Assembly: GCA_012522735.1 (NCBI GenBank)
Contig: JAAYJU010000180.1
Span: forward strand, 33,682-97,681
Reading direction: 5' to 3'
DNA length: 64,000 nucleotides
Source: Clostridiales bacterium
GTDB lineage: Bacteria > Bacillota > Clostridia > Lachnospirales > Lachnospiraceae
The position numbers and the translations under genes are program-made. Numbering within the stretch: position 1 is the first letter of the stretch; every line of letters starts with the position of its first letter. Of this stretch, positions 9,109 to 17,757 are shown piece by piece. The notes beneath the pieces were generated by a model. The model was not told the origin of the DNA. It made no database searches and saw only the letters and a program-made list of their open reading frames with translations.

Positions 9109-9854
9109 GCGCTCACACTCCTATTCTGAAAAGGACGTCTGAAAATGTATACTGTTCCTTTTATAATTGCGGGGATTAAGATCTTACTAAGCCATACGCA
9201 AAACATAACAAATAAAATTCCCAATCCTAACATAAGTAAACCGACTCCGCAAAGTACAAGTCCCATAAAGGGAATGCCAATATTTATAAGACCAATAAAT
9301 ACCGTGGCTATTCCAACAGGTACCATCACAATACCCGCTATACCAAAACCAAATAATAATGCAAACACCGTTATAACAAGAGAGAAAATAACTGAAATAA
9401 ATGCAATAAGTAGAGGTATTCCAACTGGTATAGCAAATATACATAATAAAATGATAAGAGCTAATTTGTTATTACTGCTACCTGAGCTACCGGTATTAGT
9501 ACTAGTGTTACTACTGGTTGTATTGCCTGTAGTTGCCGATTTATTACTCTCCTCTTGCTTTACTTCATCGGGCTTAACAACCTCGTATTTGGTCTCCTCA
9601 TATACTGTATCTTTATATCCTTTTTCCGTAAAGAATCCCCTATTCTGACTATTATCACCCTCCGCATGAAGGTCCGCTTTAATGATACCGGCAATTCTTT
9701 CGGGAGATCCAAGCTCGCTGATAATATTATCCTCATTGTCTACTCCCGCATCATCAAAATAATCATTATAATATTTCAAAGCTTCACTGCGTTCTTCTAT
9801 AGGAATATCTAACAGCAAGTCTTCTAGCTTTCTCATAAAATCAAACCTTGACAT
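9105..9854 (-). CDS. DUF1700 (HAAS) family membrane protein
   Basis: 249 residues. The cytoplasmic N-terminal HAAS-type helical domain (1-about 62) has the family pattern with FMRKLEDLL and RSEALKYYNDYFDDAG. A Ser/Thr/Asn/Gly-rich linker (about 105-130) precedes four to five hydrophobic membrane segments (132-240). The start codon directly abuts the padR stop (TAGATG), and the ribosome binding site AAGGAGTG lies inside the end of padR. Members typically sit between a PadR regulator and a DUF4097 protein and are thought to take part in envelope sensing. That role is inferred. Confidence 0.9.
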   Translation of the reverse strand: MSRFDFMRKLEDLLLDIPIEERSEALKYYNDYFDDAGVDNEDNIISELGSPERIAGIIKADLHAEGDNSQNRGFFTEKGYKDTVYEETKYEVVKPDEVKQEESNKSATTGNTTSSNTSTNTGSSGSSNNKLALIILLCIFAIPVGIPLLIAFISVIFSLVITVFALLFGFGIAGIVMVPVGIATVFIGLINIGIPFMGLVLCGVGLLMLGLGILFVMFCVWLSKILIPAIIKGTVYIFRRPFQNRSVSA

Positions 9855-10172
9855 CTATTTCACTCCTTCAAATATATTATTTATTCTCTTATAATAGATA
9901 ATCCATTCATCCATATATAATCTTAGCTGTGCCATACCCGTGTCTGTGATTTTATAGTATCTTCTGTTACGTCCCGCAAATTCCATATCATATGTTTCCA
10001 GGCACCCATCCTTTTGTAGCCTTCGTAGTACCGGGTATAAGGTTGATTCTGAAACTTCGATTGCCTTTCGGACCTCCTGTGTCAGGTTGTATCCATAAGT
10101 ACCTTCCGGTTCCTTAGAAACTGTAGCCAGCACAATCGCGTCCAGCAGTGCCGAACCGGTATTAAATACCAT
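9855..10172 (-). CDS. PadR family transcriptional regulator
   Basis: A 105-residue winged-helix repressor of the PadR type. GTYGYNLTQEVRK and ESTLYPVLRRLQKDGCLE form the recognition helix and wing, and a C-terminal dimerisation helix follows. I start at 10172, which has GGGAG upstream. It is first in the padR-DUF1700-DUF4097-pspC cassette. PadR proteins of this arrangement commonly repress their own operon. A perfect 16-bp palindrome inside the promoter (10379-10394) is a candidate operator. Confidence 0.92.
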   Translation of the reverse strand: MVFNTGSALLDAIVLATVSKEPEGTYGYNLTQEVRKAIEVSESTLYPVLRRLQKDGCLETYDMEFAGRNRRYYKITDTGMAQLRLYMDEWIIYYKRINNIFEGVK

Positions 10173-10210
10173 CCCATCCACTCCCTTCAATTTGTTGTTG
10201 TGTTATTCAT

Positions 10211-10350
10211 ATTAAGCAGATTAGAGCTCGGAAGCTACACTTCCTCGCTCGCGTTGCACTTATCCATGCCAATCATCTCGCTTTATTATGACATAAAACA
10301 TGTCACAATAAAACGTGCTGATTATCATGGACTAATCTGCTTATTCGCGC
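10211..10350. repeat. Terminal-inverted-repeat element A (structured, mobile-like)
   Basis: The ends are TAAGCAGATTAG (10213-10224) and CTAATCTGCTTA (10332-10343). Inside, a 69-base hairpin (10263-10331, arms starting TCCATG and ending CATGGA) abuts one end. A GCGTTGCACTTATCC block and a GGAAG/CTTCC hairpin plus GAGCTC lie toward the other end. The same layout, inverted, occurs at 11978-12144. The element lies between the padR promoter and padR, so it should be transcribed into the 5' leader. Confidence 0.8.
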
Positions 10351-10369
10351 ATAGTATTATTTTAGCAAT

Positions 10370-10398
10370 ACTATACATCATATAATATTATATGTCAA
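10370..10398 (-). promoter_or_regulatory. Promoter of the padR envelope cassette
   Basis: On the minus strand a consensus TTGACA (10393-10398) and TATAGT (10370-10375) are separated by exactly 17 bases. The predicted start lies near 10363, giving a leader of about 190 bases that contains element A. Confidence 0.75.
10379..10394. promoter_or_regulatory. Candidate PadR operator
   Basis: CATATAATATTATATG is a perfect 16-bp palindrome lying in the spacer and overlapping the -35 box of the padR promoter. Binding there would block RNA polymerase. The sequence is AT-rich, so chance symmetry is possible; assignment to PadR rests on position. Confidence 0.45.
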
Positions 10399-10421
10399 TA
10401 GGGTATTATATTATTATATAA

Positions 10422-10455
10422 AAAACCAGGATGTTTCTATCCTGGTTTTAAAAAC
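10422..10455. terminator. Hairpin terminator
   Basis: AAAACCAGGAT (10422-10432) pairs perfectly with ATCCTGGTTTT (10439-10449), and A/T-rich flanks lie on both sides. It most likely stops minus-strand readthrough from the NlpC/P60 gene before the padR promoter. Confidence 0.7.
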
Positions 10456-10518
10456 TTTTTATTTGTACATAAACTAGTTTGCTAATTATACATATATTAC
10501 ATAATAGAGGTGATTATT

Positions 10519-10743
10519 ATGGATGAATGTGAACTTGTCGTTTTTGTTTCTTCTATTGCATGCTCTCTTTCAAAATGTTGTTCAACTGACGATTTAGCCA
10601 TTTTATCCGCAGTTTTTACTCAACTTGGAGATTCATTAGCAACTATTCTCACCAAAAGAGAGTTATGTGATAAGATTGTTACTAATAATAAAATAATCAA
10701 TAATGATATGAATATTGACAATAAGAAAGATGAAAACGATTAG
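10519..10743 (+). CDS. Small conserved protein, probably DUF6774 family
   Basis: 74 residues, ATG at 10519 with AGAGGTG seven bases upstream; the GTG at 10510 overlaps this site. The sequence CELVVFVSSIACSLSKCCS followed by LAILSAVFTQLGDSLATIL is a compact amphipathic pair of helices with clustered Cys, and the tail is Asn/Lys/Asp-rich and probably disordered. From memory it matches a family of small Lachnospiraceae/clostridial proteins named DUF6774; I could not verify the name. No function is known. The stop codon sits in the loop of a hairpin terminator, so it is expressed alone. Confidence 0.75.
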   Translation: MDECELVVFVSSIACSLSKCCSTDDLAILSAVFTQLGDSLATILTKRELCDKIVTNNKIINNDMNIDNKKDEND

Positions 10744-10753
10744 GTTTTCATCT
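10728..10753. terminator. Terminator overlapping the stop of the small ORF
   Basis: AGATGAAAAC (10728-10737) and GTTTTCATCT (10744-10753) form a 10-bp stem with GATTAG as loop, and the stop codon TAG lies in the loop. T-rich tails occur in both directions, so it can also serve the convergent NlpC/P60 gene. Confidence 0.75.
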
Positions 10754-10794
10754 CTCTTTATCGACTTTATATGGTAGCAGATACGGTACCGAAA

Positions 10795-11856
10795 CTATCT
10801 GTTTATGTAACTTACTACTCTATAGGGAGTTCTATAGTTGTAATTCTTTATATTGATGCCTTCTTTTCTGCTGGCGGCTCCTATTACTTTACCGTTACCT
10901 ATGTACATGGCCACGTGATTAACTACTCCGTTCTTTCTATAGAAGATCAAATCACCGGGTTGCATATTATTTATAGATACTCTTCTGCCACCATTTGCTT
11001 GTTGTCTGGAGGTTCTGGGAATATATATACCGAAGTTCTTTAGTACGGATTGTGTAAAGCCTGAACAGTCAGCACCTCTAGTTAAGCTGGTTCCGCCCCA
11101 TACATAGGGATTTCCTTTAAATCTTAAGGCATAGTTTACTATTTGCTGTCTAAGGGATGAGACCTTCTTGCTCTCCTGCATCCCTTGTCTTTCTTTTTCA
11201 AGCTTTATTATCGCTTGCTCTTCCTCTATGGATATAGCTTGCTTCAAATCTATCTTAATATCTACGTAGTCTGCAGATACATATCCTGTTTTATCTCCTA
11301 CTGATATCTTTACCCAATCATTATTTTCCTCCAGAACTTCAAATATTTGTCCCTTGGGAATCTGAGTTACTACTGATGAATTGGTACCAGCCTTTGATCT
11401 GACATTTAGTATATTTGCCTTAACAATAGCCAGGCTGGTTTTAGCTTTGTCAACCAACGGATATACATCAATACCGGTTATTAAATAATCCGACATTATG
11501 TACCCTGTTACATTTCCTGATTTAATCTTAAGCCATTCCCCTTCTGTCTCAAGAACTGTAGCTGCCGCCTTATTATATAGCTTTCCTAACACCTTACTGT
11601 TAGTATTTGCTTCACTTCTTATGTTTACATAATTAGCAACATTTGCTATTGCTAAATCCTGATATTCTATGATAGGATCAAGAATATTACTTATTTCCCT
11701 TGCTCCTATTTCAGGATTTATACTTATATCATTTAACAAAACCGTAATACCTGCAATCGGCTGTCCTGCAGAAGCATATGCGGTTTTAGTCCCTCCCATT
11801 AATGCCAATGAACCTATCATACAATATGTAGCAATCTTTCGTGCCCTTCTAGTCAT
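10795..11856 (-). CDS. Secreted NlpC/P60 peptidoglycan hydrolase with two SH3 domains
   Basis: Probable D-gamma-glutamyl-meso-DAP endopeptidase acting on the cell wall. Within 353 residues: a signal peptide (RRARK, hydrophobic core, then TAYA), two bacterial SH3 domains (about 72-127 and 145-199, each with N-[IV]-R-S and GY[IV]), a short charged linker helix (about 205-235), and a C-terminal NlpC/P60 domain with catalytic Cys264 (GADCSGF) and His314 (NHVAMYIG). The ATG at 11856 has CTGGAGGA at normal spacing; the longer frame begins at a TTG with no site. It could act in cell separation or wall turnover. Confidence 0.93.
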   Translation of the reverse strand: MTRRARKIATYCMIGSLALMGGTKTAYASAGQPIAGITVLLNDISINPEIGAREISNILDPIIEYQDLAIANVANYVNIRSEANTNSKVLGKLYNKAAATVLETEGEWLKIKSGNVTGYIMSDYLITGIDVYPLVDKAKTSLAIVKANILNVRSKAGTNSSVVTQIPKGQIFEVLEENNDWVKISVGDKTGYVSADYVDIKIDLKQAISIEEEQAIIKLEKERQGMQESKKVSSLRQQIVNYALRFKGNPYVWGGTSLTRGADCSGFTQSVLKNFGIYIPRTSRQQANGGRRVSINNMQPGDLIFYRKNGVVNHVAMYIGNGKVIGAASRKEGINIKNYNYRTPYRVVSYINR

Positions 11857-11977
11857 AAAATCCTCCAGTTGTTTCAATTTTAATTATTACATAAATGTTA
11901 AATATGTTACAAAAGTATTATACTATATGTTATTAAAAAATGCATGTGGAAACTTTTACATATTATGATATAATGTC

Positions 11978-12144
11978 CACGCATAAGCAGATTAGGCCAA
12001 GATAAAAAATACATTTTATATAACATTCTCTTTATGTTATAATAAAATGTATTATTTATCTTGGATAAGTGCAACGTGAATCGGTTTAGCAAGCTAAACC
12101 TTTAAAAATGCGAAGCATTCGAGCTCCTAATCTGCTTACTCACG
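11978..12144. repeat. Terminal-inverted-repeat element B (structured, mobile-like)
   Basis: The ends are CGCATAAGCAGATTAGG (11980-11996) and CCTAATCTGCTTA (12126-12138). A 68-base near-perfect hairpin (11997-12064, CCAAGATAAA.. to ..TTTATCTTGG) abuts the left end. GGATAAGTGCAACG follows, then hairpins GGTTTAG/CTAAACC and AATGC/GCATT, then GAGCTC. This is the same order as element A read on the opposite strand, with different hairpin sequences. It fills the gap between the NlpC/P60 gene and rqcH and reaches to 30 bases from the rqcH start. Confidence 0.85.
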
Positions 12145-12173
12145 ATATAACACTTACACTCTTGGAGGTCCTT

Positions 12174-13943
12174 ATGGCATTAGACGGAATTGTAATTGCA
12201 AATATTGTAGATGAATTAAGAAGCACCCTGCTTGGGGGTAGAATTAATAAGATTGCTCAGCCCGAGAAGGACGAGCTTTTGATAACTATAAAAGGACAGG
12301 ATAGAAAAGCTTACAAATTATTCCTTAGCGCCAGTGCAGGTATGCCTTTGGTTTACCTGACAGAGAATACAAAGACCAGCCCCATAACAGCCCCGAATTT
12401 TTGTATGCTTCTTCGCAAACATCTTAACAACGGTAAAATACTTGATATTACACAGCCTAGGCTAGAGCGAATTATATCTTTTAAGCTAGAGCATATGGAT
12501 GAGCTGGGTGATTTGGGAATCAAGCATCTCATCATCGAGCTTATGGGTAAGCATAGCAATATAATATTCTGTGATGAAGCTATGACCATTATCGATAGCA
12601 TTAAGCGAGTTAACCAATTTATGAGCTCGGTTCGTGAGGTCCTTCCCGGAAGGAAGTACTTTATTCCAGAGACCACTAATAAGCTTGACCCTCTAACTAT
12701 TGATTACACTGCCTTTAGTGATAATATATTAAGTAAGGCACAACCTATCGGAAAAGCAATATATACAGGGCTTACGGGTATCAGCCCCCTAATTGCAAAT
12801 GAAATATGCCATAGGTCTTCTATCGATGCAAACCTATCGACCTCAGCACTTAATGAGGATACGGGACTCCATCTTTATCGTAATTTTGAGAGAGTCATAC
12901 AGCTTGTTAAGGATAATGAATTTTCACCTAATATCGTTATGGGGGAGCGAGGGCCAATAGAATTCTCCAGTATTCCTCTGACCTGTTATTCTGGTCATGA
13001 AATATATAGCCTATCATCTGCATCCTCCATGCTTGAGACTTATTATGCAAGCAAAAATGCTACATCTAGGATGCATCAAAAGTCATCAGACCTTCGCAAG
13101 CTTGTCGCAAATGCTATTGAACGTTCCACTAAAAAATACGATTTACAGCTAAAACAGCTGAAGGATACAGAAAAAAGAGATAAGTATAAGGTATACGGCG
13201 AGCTTATAACAGCCTTTGGTTACGGATTGGAGCAGGGTGCAAAGGAGCTAATAGCAGAGGATTACTATAATAACAATGAGGAAATTAAGATTCCTCTTGA
13301 TCCCCTACTTTCACCAATAGAAAATGCCAGAAAATATTTTGAAAGGTATAATAAGCTTAAGAGGACCTTTGAAGCATTAACCTCTTTAATTAAAGAAACT
13401 AAGGACGAAATAGAACACTTAGAATCCATTAGAACATCCTTGGAAATGGCCACTGATGAGCATGATTTGGCCCAGCTTCGGCATGAGCTTATGGAATATG
13501 GATATATCAAGAGGAGGTTTAACCTTAAGAAAGGTGAGCTTAAAAGTGCAGGCGGTAAAAATTCCAAAAGCAAGCCCTTCCACTATATCTCTTCTGATGG
13601 ATATCATATCTATGTAGGGAAAAACAATTATCAGAATGAAGAGCTTACCTTTAAGCTGGCTGATGGTAATGACTGGTGGTTCCATGCTAAGAACCTACCC
13701 GGCTCCCATGTAATTGTAAAATCCGGGGGAAATGAGCTACCTGATAGAACATTTGAAGAAGCAGCAAGACTTGCAGCCTATTACAGCGGGGCTAAGGAAG
13801 CAGATAAGGTTGAAATAGACTATACAGAAAGAAAGAATATAAAAAAGCCAGCCGGTAAAGCACCGGGCTTTGTCATATATAGCACTAACTATTCCATGGT
13901 AGCAGGTACAGATATCTCGGATATTAGGAAGGCTGAGGATTAG
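12174..13943 (+). CDS. rqcH: RqcH / Rqc2 homologue (NFACT family)
   Basis: Ribosome-associated quality control factor that binds obstructed 50S-peptidyl-tRNA complexes and directs alanine tailing. Older annotations call it fibronectin-binding protein FbpA. The 589 residues show the NFACT-N domain (MALDGIVIANIVDELRS...), a helix-hairpin-helix middle region, a long coiled coil (about 270-430) and the NFACT-R domain (HIYVGKNNYQNEELTF, DWWFHAKNLPGSHVI). GGAGG at 12163-12167 sets the ATG at 12174. The frame extends upstream to 12108 only through element B, so those 22 codons are rejected. Confidence 0.93.
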   Translation: MALDGIVIANIVDELRSTLLGGRINKIAQPEKDELLITIKGQDRKAYKLFLSASAGMPLVYLTENTKTSPITAPNFCMLLRKHLNNGKILDITQPRLERIISFKLEHMDELGDLGIKHLIIELMGKHSNIIFCDEAMTIIDSIKRVNQFMSSVREVLPGRKYFIPETTNKLDPLTIDYTAFSDNILSKAQPIGKAIYTGLTGISPLIANEICHRSSIDANLSTSALNEDTGLHLYRNFERVIQLVKDNEFSPNIVMGERGPIEFSSIPLTCYSGHEIYSLSSASSMLETYYASKNATSRMHQKSSDLRKLVANAIERSTKKYDLQLKQLKDTEKRDKYKVYGELITAFGYGLEQGAKELIAEDYYNNNEEIKIPLDPLLSPIENARKYFERYNKLKRTFEALTSLIKETKDEIEHLESIRTSLEMATDEHDLAQLRHELMEYGYIKRRFNLKKGELKSAGGKNSKSKPFHYISSDGYHIYVGKNNYQNEELTFKLADGNDWWFHAKNLPGSHVIVKSGGNELPDRTFEEAARLAAYYSGAKEADKVEIDYTERKNIKKPAGKAPGFVIYSTNYSMVAGTDISDIRKAED

Positions 13944-14013
13944 TTGATTCTAACAATGGTATTGTCCTAATAAAAAAATTATTAATAGGGTTAATAAGAG
14001 GAGGTAGATAAAT

Positions 14014-14829
14014 ATGATAAAAGCAGACTTTCATGTACATTCTGAATTCTCCAGTGATGGTAAGTCTACTATGGAGGAGATGATTAATCAGGGAATTAAG
14101 CTAGGCTTAGAAACCATATGCTTTACTGATCATATGGATTATGACTATCCTAGTATATATAAATATTCCTTTCAATTAGAGATAGATGATTATCTAGAGA
14201 AGCTTAAGATTATGAAGGATAAATACAAATCAAAGATTGAGATTCTTACCGGAATAGAGCTTGGAATACAGCCCCATGTAATTGATCGCATGAATGAGCT
14301 TGTAAGCAAATATTCTTTTGATTTCATTATAGGCTCTGTCCACGTTGTAGACCAGATTGATCCATATTACCCGGAGTACTGGGAGAACAGGTCTGAAGAG
14401 GAAGGAATACTAAGATGCTTTAAAGCTATAAAGGAAGGCTGTGAAAGCTTTCAAGGATTTAATGTATGTGGGCATATCGACTACATTATCAGATACACAC
14501 CTAGTACTAAGGTAGAGTATAATGAATACTCCTATCCATATTATGCAGATGTCATAGATGAGATCCTAGAGACTCTAATAAAACACGGAAAAGGAATTGA
14601 ACTCAATACCTCTGGATACAAATACGGCCTTGGGCATCCTCATCCCAAGACCGAGATTTTAAAAAGATATAAAGAGCTGGGTGGTGAAATAATCACCATA
14701 GGTTCCGATGCCCACTTACCCGAGCATCTATGCTTCGACTTTGAACGGGCCGCAAACCTACTAAAATCAATCGGCTATGACTATTACACCACCTTCAAAG
14801 AGGGCAAACCCATCATGAAAAAAATATAG
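14014..14829 (+). CDS. PHP domain phosphatase, histidinol-phosphatase (HisJ/HisK) type
   Basis: A 271-residue PHP-fold metal-dependent phosphoesterase. The metal ligands are visible as DFHVHSEFS (N-terminus), FTDHMD, GIELG, GSVHVVD, CGHIDYI and GSDAHLPEH. The closest named role is histidinol-phosphate phosphatase of the PHP type in histidine synthesis; other small phosphoesters are possible and no his gene lies nearby. AGGAGGTAG precedes the ATG. It follows rqcH by 70 bases and could be co-transcribed. Confidence 0.85.
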   Translation: MIKADFHVHSEFSSDGKSTMEEMINQGIKLGLETICFTDHMDYDYPSIYKYSFQLEIDDYLEKLKIMKDKYKSKIEILTGIELGIQPHVIDRMNELVSKYSFDFIIGSVHVVDQIDPYYPEYWENRSEEEGILRCFKAIKEGCESFQGFNVCGHIDYIIRYTPSTKVEYNEYSYPYYADVIDEILETLIKHGKGIELNTSGYKYGLGHPHPKTEILKRYKELGGEIITIGSDAHLPEHLCFDFERAANLLKSIGYDYYTTFKEGKPIMKKI

Positions 14830-14892
14830 AGCCCCTTACCAATAAGTGTGTGAGGGAACCCTATATACGAACTCGCTTTTTCTTTTTATTAA

Positions 14893-16032
14893 TTACTTGA
14901 TTGTCCCTCCACCGATAACGTAGTCGTCCTGATAGAAGACTGCTGCCTGTCCGGGAGTTACCGCCCTCTGGGGCTCATCAAATACACATAGGATTTCATC
15001 CGCTGCCGTTCTTTTAATGGTGCAACTTGCACCATTATGACTGTAGCGGATTTTTGCATTTACCACCATTTCATCTTCCAGGTTCTCAATTGCCATGAAA
15101 TTCAAGTCACCTACATAAAAACGATCTGTAAATACATCTCCTGCATCACCGAGTATCACCTCATTGGTCTGTGGGTCTAGCTTCATAACAAAGACCGGCC
15201 TTCCAAGAGCAATGTTTAAGCCCTTTCTTTGCCCTATAGTATAATGGGCTAAGCCCTGATGCTTTCCGAGGATGTTTCCGGAGCTGTCAACAAAATTACC
15301 TGGAGTAAATCCATAGCCAGCACTCTCCATGTTCCTCATATATAGTGCTCTCTTCTCCTCTATAATCCTCTTATTATCCTCATCTTCTAGATATTCCTTA
15401 ATAAATCCTGCGTAGTCATTACCTGCAACAAAGCAAATTTCTTGACTGTCTGGCTTATTTGCCACAGGAAGCTTTAGCTCATTTGCAATAGCTCTAATCT
15501 CATCCTTAGAGTAGGCCCCGACTGGCATCAGTGTATGCTCAAGCTGATATTGAGTAAGATTATATAAAGCATAGGTTTGGTCCTTTGCCTTAGTTACTGA
15601 ATTCTTAATTGCATATCTTCCGTTAGGAAGCCTATCTATGGAAGCATAATGTCCAGTGGCTATATAATCAGCACCTATGGATAAGGATCTTGCTAGAAGT
15701 GCTTCCCATTTTACAAATCTATTACATGCAATACAAGGATTCGGGGTTCGTGCCATAACATATTCGGATACGAAATAATCTATGACAGACTCCTTGAATT
15801 CCTTTCTAAAATTCATAACATAGTGTGGAATATCTAAAACAGAAGCAACTCTTCTGGAATCTTCAACTGCTCCAAGTCCACAGCAGCCACCACTTTCAGA
15901 TATTGAGCATACGTCCTCATCCTGCCAAATCTGCATAGTAACACCTATGACATCATGTCCTTGCTTTTTTAAAAGGTATGCCGCTACAGAGGAATCAACT
16001 CCTCCTGACATTCCAACTACAACCTTCTGCAT
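14893..16032 (-). CDS. mnmA: tRNA-specific 2-thiouridylase
   Basis: Forms 2-thiouridine at U34 of tRNA Lys, Glu and Gln, using sulfur from a cysteine desulfurase. A PP-loop ATP pyrophosphatase motif (GMSGGVDSS, 7-15), catalytic cysteines in NPCIACNRFVKW and QEICFVAGN, and a C-terminal beta barrel are present in 379 residues. GGAGA five bases upstream supports the ATG at 16032. It is the last gene of iscR-iscS-iscU-mnmA, which fits direct sulfur delivery from the upstream desulfurase. Confidence 0.95.
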   Translation of the reverse strand: MQKVVVGMSGGVDSSVAAYLLKKQGHDVIGVTMQIWQDEDVCSISESGGCCGLGAVEDSRRVASVLDIPHYVMNFRKEFKESVIDYFVSEYVMARTPNPCIACNRFVKWEALLARSLSIGADYIATGHYASIDRLPNGRYAIKNSVTKAKDQTYALYNLTQYQLEHTLMPVGAYSKDEIRAIANELKLPVANKPDSQEICFVAGNDYAGFIKEYLEDEDNKRIIEEKRALYMRNMESAGYGFTPGNFVDSSGNILGKHQGLAHYTIGQRKGLNIALGRPVFVMKLDPQTNEVILGDAGDVFTDRFYVGDLNFMAIENLEDEMVVNAKIRYSHNGASCTIKRTAADEILCVFDEPQRAVTPGQAAVFYQDDYVIGGGTIK

Positions 16033-16053
16033 TCTATCTCCAATCTTCAAGTC

Positions 16054-16497
16054 TTAATAGACTATTTCTTCCTTTTCCTCTTCCTCATGAATATCGGACT
16101 TAGGCTTTTCTAAACCCTCTATCTTAATGCCCTTTCTCTCTGCATAATCCCATAAAGCCGCGTGAATTGCTTCTTCTGCAAGAAGTGAGCAATGAACCTT
16201 TACTGGGGGCAAACCATCAAGAGCTTCAACAACTGCTTTATTTGTAACCTTAAGAGCATCCTCTACGGTCTTTCCCTTAACCAGTTCTGTTGCAATACTA
16301 CTTGTAGCAACCGCAGCTCCGCATCCAAAGGTCTTAAATTTTACATCATTAATAATACCCTTATCATCTATATCCAGATACATTCTCATGATATCTCCAC
16401 ATTTGGCATTTCCTACGGTTCCAACGCCGCTAGGATTTTCGATTTCTCCCATGTTTCTTGGATTTGAAAAATGATCCATAACTTTTTTTGTATACAT
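16054..16497 (-). CDS. iscU: IscU/NifU-like iron-sulfur cluster scaffold
   Basis: Scaffold on which Fe-S clusters are assembled before transfer. The conserved Cys33 (with Asp35), Cys59 and Cys103 (AKCGD, FGCGA, VHCSLLAEEA) are all present in 147 residues. The C-terminus is a short Glu/Lys-rich tail beyond the usual fold. GGAGGAAATATT precedes the ATG. It lies between iscS and mnmA, so it should receive sulfur from IscS. Confidence 0.95.
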   Translation of the reverse strand: MYTKKVMDHFSNPRNMGEIENPSGVGTVGNAKCGDIMRMYLDIDDKGIINDVKFKTFGCGAAVATSSIATELVKGKTVEDALKVTNKAVVEALDGLPPVKVHCSLLAEEAIHAALWDYAERKGIKIEGLEKPKSDIHEEEEKEEIVY

Positions 16498-16542
16498 AAT
16501 ATTTCCTCCATTTATCTGATTGTATTGGTTCTACCAATATTC

Positions 16543-17721
16543 TTATCTTCTACGAACAAAGTCCTCATACAAGGGTGACATTTTCCTAAGCTTATCTACT
16601 ATCTCCTTGATTTTATCAACCGTATAATCTAGCTCCTCTATTGTATTCGCCTCACTTAAGGTAAGCCTTAGAGAACCATGAGCTATCTCATGGGGTAGAC
16701 CTATTGATAAAAGGACATGGGAAGGGTCTAAAGAACCCGACGTACATGCTGAACCGCTGGATGCACAGATATTGTTCATATCCAGCATTATAAGCAAAGA
16801 TTCTCCTTCTATAAATTGAAAGCTAAAGTTAGCATTGTTAGGAAGTCTCTTGCTTCTATGGCCGTTAAGCCTGGTATATGGAACTTCCGCAAGAACCCGT
16901 TTTATCAAATATTCCCGAAGCTCTGTCTCCTTCTTGGTTCTTTCCTTCATGGTAGTCATGGCAAGCTCCACAGCTTTTCCAAAGCCTACTGCAAATGGAA
17001 CATTTTCAGTTCCTGCCCGTCTACCTCTTTCCTGAGCACCTCCATGGATAAAGGAACGAATTTTTATACCTTTTCTTATATATAAGCAACCTATGCCTTT
17101 TGGCCCGTTTAACTTATGAGCGCTGGCACTAAGCATGTCTATTCCAAGATCATCTACATCTATATCCAGCTGACCAAATGCCTGTACTGCATCTGTATGA
17201 AATAATATTTTATTCCTTTTTGCGATTTCTCCTATTTCCTTAATGGGTTGGATTGTACCTATTTCATTATTAGCAAACATTATAGAGATTAGTATTGTTG
17301 TAGGGCGAATGGCTTTCTCTAATTGATCTAATTTGACTATTCCGTACTCATCCACATCTATATAGCTTATCTCAAAACCTCTCTTCTGCAAATATTCACA
17401 GGTATGAAGAACTGCATGATGCTCAATCTTTGATGTTATTATATGCTTTCCTTTGTCTTGGTAAGCCTCTGCAGTTGCTATAAGAGCCCAATTATCTGCT
17501 TCTGTTCCTCCTCCAGTAAAATAAATCTCTGCACTCTCGGTACCTAAAGCATTAGCTATGGTTAGTCTGGCTTCATCGAGAGCCTTTTTGTTCTGAGTGG
17601 CAAATTCATATACACTGGATGGATTACCATACAGCTCACTAAAGTAAGGTAGCATAGCGTCTACGACCTCTGGCTTTGTCTTTGTAGTAGCCGCATTGTC
17701 AAGGTATATCTTCTTTTCCAT
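16543..17721 (-). CDS. iscS: Cysteine desulfurase (NifS/IscS type)
   Basis: PLP enzyme that takes sulfur from cysteine for Fe-S clusters and tRNA thiolation. In 392 residues: N-terminal MEKKIYLDNAATTK, His101 stacking residue (KIEHHA), PLP-binding Lys203 (SASAHKLNGPKG), and the active-site Cys326 in GSACTSGSLDPSHVL. I start at the ATG at 17721, which has AGGAGA upstream. The frame extends to 17760 into the repeat fragment and is not credited. Transcribed after iscR in one operon. Confidence 0.95.
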   Translation of the reverse strand: MEKKIYLDNAATTKTKPEVVDAMLPYFSELYGNPSSVYEFATQNKKALDEARLTIANALGTESAEIYFTGGGTEADNWALIATAEAYQDKGKHIITSKIEHHAVLHTCEYLQKRGFEISYIDVDEYGIVKLDQLEKAIRPTTILISIMFANNEIGTIQPIKEIGEIAKRNKILFHTDAVQAFGQLDIDVDDLGIDMLSASAHKLNGPKGIGCLYIRKGIKIRSFIHGGAQERGRRAGTENVPFAVGFGKAVELAMTTMKERTKKETELREYLIKRVLAEVPYTRLNGHRSKRLPNNANFSFQFIEGESLLIMLDMNNICASSGSACTSGSLDPSHVLLSIGLPHEIAHGSLRLTLSEANTIEELDYTVDKIKEIVDKLRKMSPLYEDFVRRR

Positions 17722-17757
17722 GTGGTCATCTCCTAAATTATTAATCAATATGTCTTC

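Noticed and set aside
9145..9648. Plus-strand ORF of 167 codons opposite the DUF1700 gene
   Set aside because: Complement of the membrane and linker region of DUF1700; no start signals.
12108..12173. Extended N-terminus of rqcH
   Set aside because: The extra 22 codons run through TIR element B and lie before the ribosome binding site at 12163.
14830..14892. Terminator between the PHP gene and mnmA
   Set aside because: A T run exists near 14877-14886, but I could not find a stable hairpin before it.
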